DNA of 64,000 nucleotides from Capsicum annuum. Taxonomy: Eukaryota > Streptophyta > Magnoliopsida > Solanales > Solanaceae. Where the stretch lies: positions 91,287,264 to 91,351,263 of the forward strand of contig NC_061115.1 of the NCBI RefSeq assembly GCF_002878395.1, in the 5' to 3' direction. Of the stretch, positions 58,401-64,000 are shown in pieces (the stretch's first letter is position 1; every line of letters starts with the position of its first letter). The notes beneath the pieces are model-generated. The model did no database searches. It saw only the letters and a list, made by a program, of their open reading frames with translations, and had not been told where the DNA came from. The position numbers and the translations under genes are program-made.

Positions 58401-59300
58401 TATCGTTGCCTTCTGGCAAAGTCAAAATTGGAGCCAAAGATAACTTATCCTTTATCTTCTCAAAACTCCTTTCCCAATTATCTAACCAAGAAAACTTGAC
58501 CTTCTTCTGAATTAGCTTAGCTACAAGAGCAACTATCGATGTAAAGCTTTTTAGAAACCTTCTGTAATACTCGACTAAACACAAGAAGCTTCAAATATCA
58601 TATGGAGTCATAATTATAGGCCACCTCTTCACCATAGAAACCTTTTGTGGGTCCACCATGATCCTATTACTAGAAATACTATTACCAAAGAAAGTCATAC
58701 CGTTCAACTAAAACTCATACTTAGAGAACTTGGCATACAACTATTTTTCCTTTAAGGTTTGTAACACCTCACGGATTCGATTAGCATGATGCACCTCACT
58801 CTATCAATAAAGAAGAATGTCATCAATGACCATAATGATAAAGAGATCTTAATGCTTCCTTAATACCCTATTTATCAGATCTATAAATACCGTCAGAGCA
58901 TTAATCACCCCAAATGACATCACCAAAAACTCAAAGGGCCTATACTGAATACAAAAAGCCATCTTAGGGATATCCACTTCCCTAACCTTTAGCTGAAGGT
59001 ACCAAGACTGATGATGTATCTTAGAAAAGAATTTGGCACCTTGCAATTAGTCAAACAAATCATCTATCCTTGAAAGAGGATAATTATTTATAACCGCCAC
59101 CTTTTTCACCTATTTGTATTCAATGCACATCAAAATTGAACCATTCTTCTTGCTCACAAAAAACACCGATGCACTCTAAGGAGATATAATATGATCAATA
59201 AACCCCTTATCCAAAAGACTCTTAAGTAGCTCCTTGAGTTCTATCTACTCAGCCGGAGCCATTCTATACAGTGAAATAGAAATTGGACAAGTGTCCATAA
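58401..59300 (-). pseudogene. Gyp-C reverse transcriptase, decayed, catalytic box intact
   Basis: In order on the minus strand: RMAPAE..., ELKELLKSLLDKGFIDHIIS, TAG at 59176-59178 in place of the SPWGAP Trp, [57 protein letters not shown], then the catalytic box VIDDILLY (58819-58830) with both Asp retained. The thumb CLVEYYRRFLKSFTSIVALV follows. It is the only RT of the window with both box aspartates, but stops and shifts elsewhere silence it. Confidence 0.85.
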
Positions 59301-59892
59301 TTAGACCAATACCAAAATTCATTTCATTATTTGAAGGAAAACCAAGAAGGTCAATCAGAAATACCTTTGAAAATAACCACAGGAACTGACTAAAAAAAGG
59401 ACCTTCCAAGTTAGAATCTTTAACCTAGACCCACTGATAAAGAAAAACATTGGAGATTAACCTTCAAGCTCTAAGATAAGAAATAAACCTCCCCCCTAGG
59501 AGCTAAAAACAGCCCTCTCATTCTATAACCATCACACTTGGGAACCTAAAGATAACCATATGGGTCTGACAATCCAAAGATGCTTAACAAGAGTGTAACC
59601 TATCAGTACAAAGAATAACATCAAAAACCACCATATTCAAATCAAACAAATCCACCGTGGTCTTCTTTCCACCAACTAAGATCCCCCTATAGACTCTCTT
59701 GGCAATAATCGAGTCACCTACAAGGGTAGAAATGCAAAAAAGATTTTAAATAACTTTTGGATTGAAAGCAAAATATATAGCAACATAAGGAGTCACATAG
59801 GAAAGAGTAAACCCCAGATAAAGAAAACACTATATGTCACGAGACAAAAGGTATAACATACCAGTAATGACATCAGGTGATACCTTCAATTC
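59301..59892 (-). pseudogene. Gyp-C aspartic protease, decayed
   Basis: The minus-strand frame has SPDVITGMLYLLSRDI, a stop, then LGFTLSYVTPYVAIYFAF. The catalytic Asp of the DPGST-like site has become Tyr-Leu-Gly (the first position no longer acidic). AKRVYRGILVGGKKTTVDLF, MVVFDVILCTDRLHSC and a broken FRFPS strand follow. Confidence 0.7.
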
Positions 59893-60919
59893 CTATTGGG
59901 ATGCAATAGCATACAACCTATTTTGACTAATACTACAACCAAGAGCAGTAACAGAAGTAGAGGCCACACCACCAGATGTAGGAGAACAATAGAAAGTGAC
60001 AAAAATCTTATTCACCCTCCTAGAAACATTATTAACTGAACAATCCATGAGATGATGGCCTTCCTTGACACACATAAAGAATTTGTTCCTTTTGTACATT
60101 GTAATAACCCCGATGAGGATGACTATAGAACCAATAAGGAGGACATAAAGAAATTGATTGACCTCTTCTTGCTTAAGATTGGGCACCATGTTCCCAAGAA
60201 TTTTCACCAACATAATTACGCCAATCGCTTGAATGATAAGGAGCACTAGAAGAAGAGCAGGATTAGGAACTCCCTTACTTTTTTCTACTATTTGCCTCTA
60301 TCTCTACCACTATTAGACTGAGCATATTCCTTTACTGACATCCTCCCATACTTGAGGTTCATAAAATCCTCCATCATTCCATCCCTCAACTCTTGACAAA
60401 AGAACCGATACAAGAAAGCATTATAAAAAGCTTCCTGCAACCCTTCCTTTTCATTATCACCTCTATCCCTATCCCACTCTTCACACTACTGATATGCAAT
60501 ATCTTTTAATTGATAAGCTGCAAAGTTTACCCTTTCCATATTGGTAGCCTACATCACCTAAAATATCATTTACATCTTATCCATGAAGAATTATGGATCC
60601 TCTGTCACCTTTACACCAGAAAAGTGGGAGGACTCATCTTAATAAATTGGCTAACACTTGTGGCCTCAATTGATAAAGAACCAGTTGCACCACGCTCAAC
60701 CTGAGCAGCAACTGATTTAACTATATCATAAATAGATTGATAGAATATAGCATTAGTTACCTAACCTTGAGGAGGACTAGTACCAACTGATGGAACTCTA
60801 GAACTATCAGGGATTGGATAATGAGATCGAAGATGAACCCCTAATCTATGATGCACCCCTTCAATATTACCCCCTAGTGGGATTAAAAATTTTTCTTATG
60901 TTTTAGATCTATAAGGCAT
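59893..60919 (-). pseudogene. gag: Gyp-C gag with an internal deletion, decayed
   Basis: It starts at minus-strand ATG 60919 (MPYRSKT). It has a proline/serine-rich head (DSSRVPSVGTSPPQG), a gag-domain start near 60630, and 'GRMSVKEYAQSNSGRDRGK' near 60300. The helical half of the capsid normally found between VKEYA and the Arg/Gly-rich linker is absent, so about 100 residues were deleted. A decayed zinc knuckle follows near 60045 (FFMCVKEGHHLMDC, first Cys lost). Minus-strand 59893-60246 holds its tail. Confidence 0.7.
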
Positions 60920-61137
60920 GATCTAATTGATGAACAAACAAAGATTAAAGAAGATTCTAGGAATGAGAATTCAAGAGAAGATTCTAGTAATGAGAATTCA
61001 ATCTTGAAGACTGCATACCAAGGAAGTAAAACATTCTTAAATGACTTGTATCCTCTCCTTTATGAGTTTGGCATGCTACAAACCCCCAAAAGATACTCTA
61101 CTTGACATAACCATATGGACTCTTAATTTACCATAAA

Positions 61138-61155
61138 CCTAGGCTTTAATACAAA
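61138..61155 (-). other. Gyp-C primer-binding site, degenerate
   Basis: On the minus strand TTTGTATTAAAGCCTAGG corresponds to the Met-type TTGGTATCAGAGCC pattern with three changes, next to the LTR edge at 61158. Confidence 0.75.
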
Positions 61156-61157
61156 CT

Positions 61158-63586
61158 TGACACGACTCTCCCAGGGCCTTATCATAATGGGCGACCCAAG
61201 GTCAACCAAGACTGGTGTCCAACCCATTACCCAACCCATCCTCTAATCGCCTACCTTAAGTTGGCTAAATTATGAGTCTGAAACATAATAGTATAACAAC
61301 AAACACAAAGACATGGAGTAAGATCATAATTATGTCTGACCTAAATATGTCCAACTATATCATAGTAACATCCAACCATCCAAAACCATACCAAACAAGG
61401 CCATAAAATAAGCCATAACCAAGGATGTTCCAAAACATAATATGATTAATCCCAAAATATAATATGATAGAATAGTGAGAAATTATGTCCGATGCTGCTA
61501 GCCTCCCAGCTTATTCTAATTTCAAGGTTTACACCAATACCAATCCTATCCATGCCAACCCATAGAAGTACCACAAAGCCTATATCCAAAAGAGTAATAA
61601 AATCTATTTGTGACATACCTCCAACCATAGCTAAAACCAATATCCAAAATAAAAATAAAATATTTAGAAATATCAATTACATGAAATGGATCCTTCAAAT
61701 GGATGAAAGCTCACCAATTTATTCCAAATGTTGTCCCTAAGTTAATCACTATGTACGATGAGTATAATAGTTGGTTTCTGCATATTTTAGGTATATAGCT
61801 TCCAAAAGATAGGATTAGCGAGTAACTGCTGGCATTATCTCAAGATAAAGATAAAATAATTCCATTCATAAAATAAGGTACAAACATCCATGATGTGTAC
61901 AACCATAAATATATATATATCTATAACCATACAATGAAAAGGGACCAGTTTAAGCATGCCTTTAAAATATTTACCAGGGTTGTGTAGATTTGATATCCTA
62001 AGCTACCCACGGGCTAAATGGGTTTAGCTCCCCCTAGTAAAAAGGTTCTAGTGCAAGTAACCACCTGACCAGGGAAATATCCCATGGGATGACTAGTAAA
62101 TCCAAAAAATAAAGTGTGACATCATGCAGACGATCACAAAGACCAATATCATATTGGCAAATATGAGTTTTTATTTTTGGTCCCCTCGAAAGATCCACGT
62201 TCCATGACTTTCATACATATCTCGCCATTATTTCACAATTAAAACCAATTTCCAAATGACCAAACCATTATCAATTGATTAACCAAGGCCTTTAATATTG
62301 GTTTCATCATACCAACCATTGCTTGCATATACTCTACATAGCAAACCATTTATATGTTTAAGAAGACTTTTAAATGCCCTACCATTTACCATAATAACCC
62401 ACTCGAGAGACTTGCACATTTCCCACAAACAAAATAAATTAGACTTTAGCCTTTCAAACTATTTAACCTATGCATAATTCATTTACCAAGATTAAAGCAT
62501 GCAAGAGTTCTATTAAAACAAGTCAACACATTGAACATATCTTTATAAGTATTTTATCAAAGATATTAGGGGCATAATAGAACTAAAACAAATTCTAATA
62601 CCCAATAAACCATCCCATTCAATCCAATTATTAAAAACCATCATTAATGCATATAAAAGCATAATTGAAATCATGGGAAACCATAACCAAGTAATTAACA
62701 TCAAAACCCCCAAATTCTATTGCAAAGCCATAGTCATGCAATTGTAAAACCATGAAAACATTCATATAAACCGTGACTATATTTAAATTAACAATGAGGA
62801 AAAAAAACATGCCTTAAACTAAGATAATGATGGAAATAAATCACCAAGACATCCCCCAAATAGATCCCTTAGTGGAAACCCTATCTCCCCTTGTCCAATA
62901 GCTATTGAGAGAATTTTAGAGTATTTATGAAGAGTTTATAAGTGTTAATGAATAAAATAATAGGGTATATATCCCCCCAAGTAGGTAGGAAGTTGTGGGA
63001 CCTTATTAGGTAAGCAGGGAAATATTCAGAATACCCCCATTTAAGTTGCACAAAATTCCCATCATAAGGATATGACTGGCCCTAATGAGTTGTACCCTCC
63101 CCGTAAGATTGGTACCTGTCGCTCATATCTAAGCCTCTACCCTTGGATCAAACACTGTCGGTATTCCACTCATCCAACTAAGTCGTAACCGCAACATATG
63201 ATCTATATCCTTAGTAAAATAAAACACCTAGGGAATTGAACATTGTTTACCATACAAGTACTTAGTATGAATCATACCCTAGCTTATGGATCATGGTGAG
63301 CCCCTCGTACTTAGATCAAACATAAGTAAAAAAGTCTATGATTAAGTTAAGATACTAAACAATCCATAACAACCAATACGTCTCGTACCCCTAAGTCATA
63401 TCTATCCAATAACTAAAATCCATCTCACCCACCTACACTATTCAGTTTATGACTGGACCATACCTTTTGTACCGCAATATATGACTCGTTCCCATGTGTC
63501 AAATTGGGTCCAAAGATTAGAATTCTAGGAAATTTAAGATCAGAATTCTAGGAAATTTTCTAAGGTCCAGAAACTAGGGTATTTCA
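61158..63586 (-). repeat. Gyp-C 5' LTR
   Basis: On the plus strand it runs TGACACGACTCTCC to CTAGGGTATTTCA, 2429 bp. Near the right end an ~18-bp tandem duplication is visible ('agattagaattctaggaaa' then 'agatcagaattctaggaaa', about 63514-63560). Open frames near 61446-61740 are chance. Confidence 0.9.
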
Positions 63587-64000
63587 CATCAGTTGAGGAT
63601 TTGGGATGAGCATATCTTGAACACAACCTTTAGGACTTGTTAGGGTCATTATGAGTTCTTAGTGATGTTATTTTGGTTGACTAATGCATATGATGCATTG
63701 ATGGACTTGACGAACTGAGTATTCAGACCTTACTTTTGTTCCTTTGTGATTACATTCATCGATTAAATCCTTGTATGTTTAAGGAGTAGGTAGGAGCATG
63801 CACAATATTTAAGGATTATGCTCTACACCTTGAGATATTATGTGATATTTTAAAAGTCCTCTAAGTCTTAATTTTGTCTTTAGTTTGTGACAGTCCTTGT
63901 ACAAATAGTGTCAAACGATGGTGTTATTGTAGACCCAGACATGATTGAGGCTACTTATGCTTGGGCTCGACCAATATATCTAATAGAGGTTCTTAGAATT
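63587..64000 (+). pseudogene. Gyp-2 RT, right part, runs off the window
   Basis: It continues the RT split at 53930: HQLRIWDEHILNTTF, then GHYEFLVMLFWLTNAYDALM near 63643, then the catalytic region FID-stop-ILVCL (63755-63766 and on), where the second Asp codon is TAA. Shifts follow, then SNDGVIVDPDMIEATYAWAR near 63912, the segment after the palm. The frame with the left part is consistent once Gyp-C and one target copy are left out. Confidence 0.8.

Larger units (their letters stand above)
53931..63586 (-). mobile_element. Gyp-C: complete but dead Ty3/gypsy element, minus strand, inside Gyp-2 RT
   Basis: All parts are present on the minus strand: 3' LTR 53931-56291, polypurine tract, chromodomain-like tail, integrase, RNase H, RT, protease, gag, primer site and 5' LTR 61158-63586. 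It is flanked by AATCA (53926-53930) and CATCA (63587-63591), a 5-bp target duplication with one change. Both flanks belong to one RT reading frame of Gyp-2. Gyp-C is thus younger than Gyp-2. Confidence 0.9.

Noticed and set aside
53931..63586. Possible endogenous pararetrovirus rather than a gypsy element
   Set aside because: Clear LTRs, a target duplication, a Met-type primer site at the LTR edge and an integrase are present. Plant pararetroviruses lack LTRs and integrase.
1..64000. CRISPR arrays, operons, riboswitches, tRNA or rRNA genes
   Set aside because: No regularly spaced identical repeats, no tRNA-like cloverleaf sequence and no rRNA words were seen. The only tRNA-like words are the retroelement primer sites.

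Overview
This window looks like plant nuclear DNA from gene-poor heterochromatin. It is AT-rich and made almost entirely of decayed LTR retrotransposons inserted into one another. I found no intact gene, no rRNA or tRNA gene, no CRISPR array and no bacterial-type operon. The element families (Ty3/gypsy chromovirus-like pol with initiator-Met primer sites, a large Ty1/copia element with a coiled-coil gag, an Athila/Tat-type gag with an Asp-tRNA-type primer site, a CACTA transposon, a hAT-like MITE) suit a dicot genome, and their wording is most familiar from Solanaceae. The species cannot be fixed from the sequence.

Layout. 1-3470: a plus-strand gypsy LTR remnant split by a minus-strand solo LTR (393-2707). 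3471-12786: gypsy element Gyp-1 (+), with a 5'-truncated 5' LTR carrying a 592-bp hAT-like MITE (4211-4802), decayed gag-PR-RT-RNaseH-INT, and a 3' LTR. 12787-13681: minus-strand Athila/Tat gag and primer site, followed by LTR-like sequence to about 14.56 kb. 14.56-17.5 kb: decayed LTR-like DNA without coding signal. 17514-32106: a Ty1/copia element (+). Its 5' LTR is split by a complete gypsy element, Gyp-A (+, 18028-27898). Its 3' LTR is interrupted 12 bp after its start by a second gypsy element, Gyp-B (-, 32107-40953). 40957-45490: left end of a CACTA element with a decayed Ptta/En/Spm-type gene. 45490-46230: LTR fragment with a 39-bp minisatellite. 46230-53930 and 63587-64000: gypsy element Gyp-2 (+), running off the right edge. 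Its reverse transcriptase is split by the complete minus-strand gypsy element Gyp-C (53931-63586).

The nest gives a relative history: Gyp-A and Gyp-B are younger than the copia element, Gyp-C is younger than Gyp-2, the MITE is younger than Gyp-1, and the CACTA insertion is younger than Gyp-B. All pol genes carry many stops and frameshifts, so none of the elements looks autonomous now. The most distinctive structures are a 64/65-bp inverted repeat inside the Gyp-2 LTR (47999-48367), a 32-bp-stem hairpin in the CACTA interior (43829-43903), the target duplication of Gyp-C inside a conserved RT motif, and an LTR minisatellite whose 39-bp period keeps a frame open. I did not find a convincing new biological system. 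The value of the window is its readable nesting.
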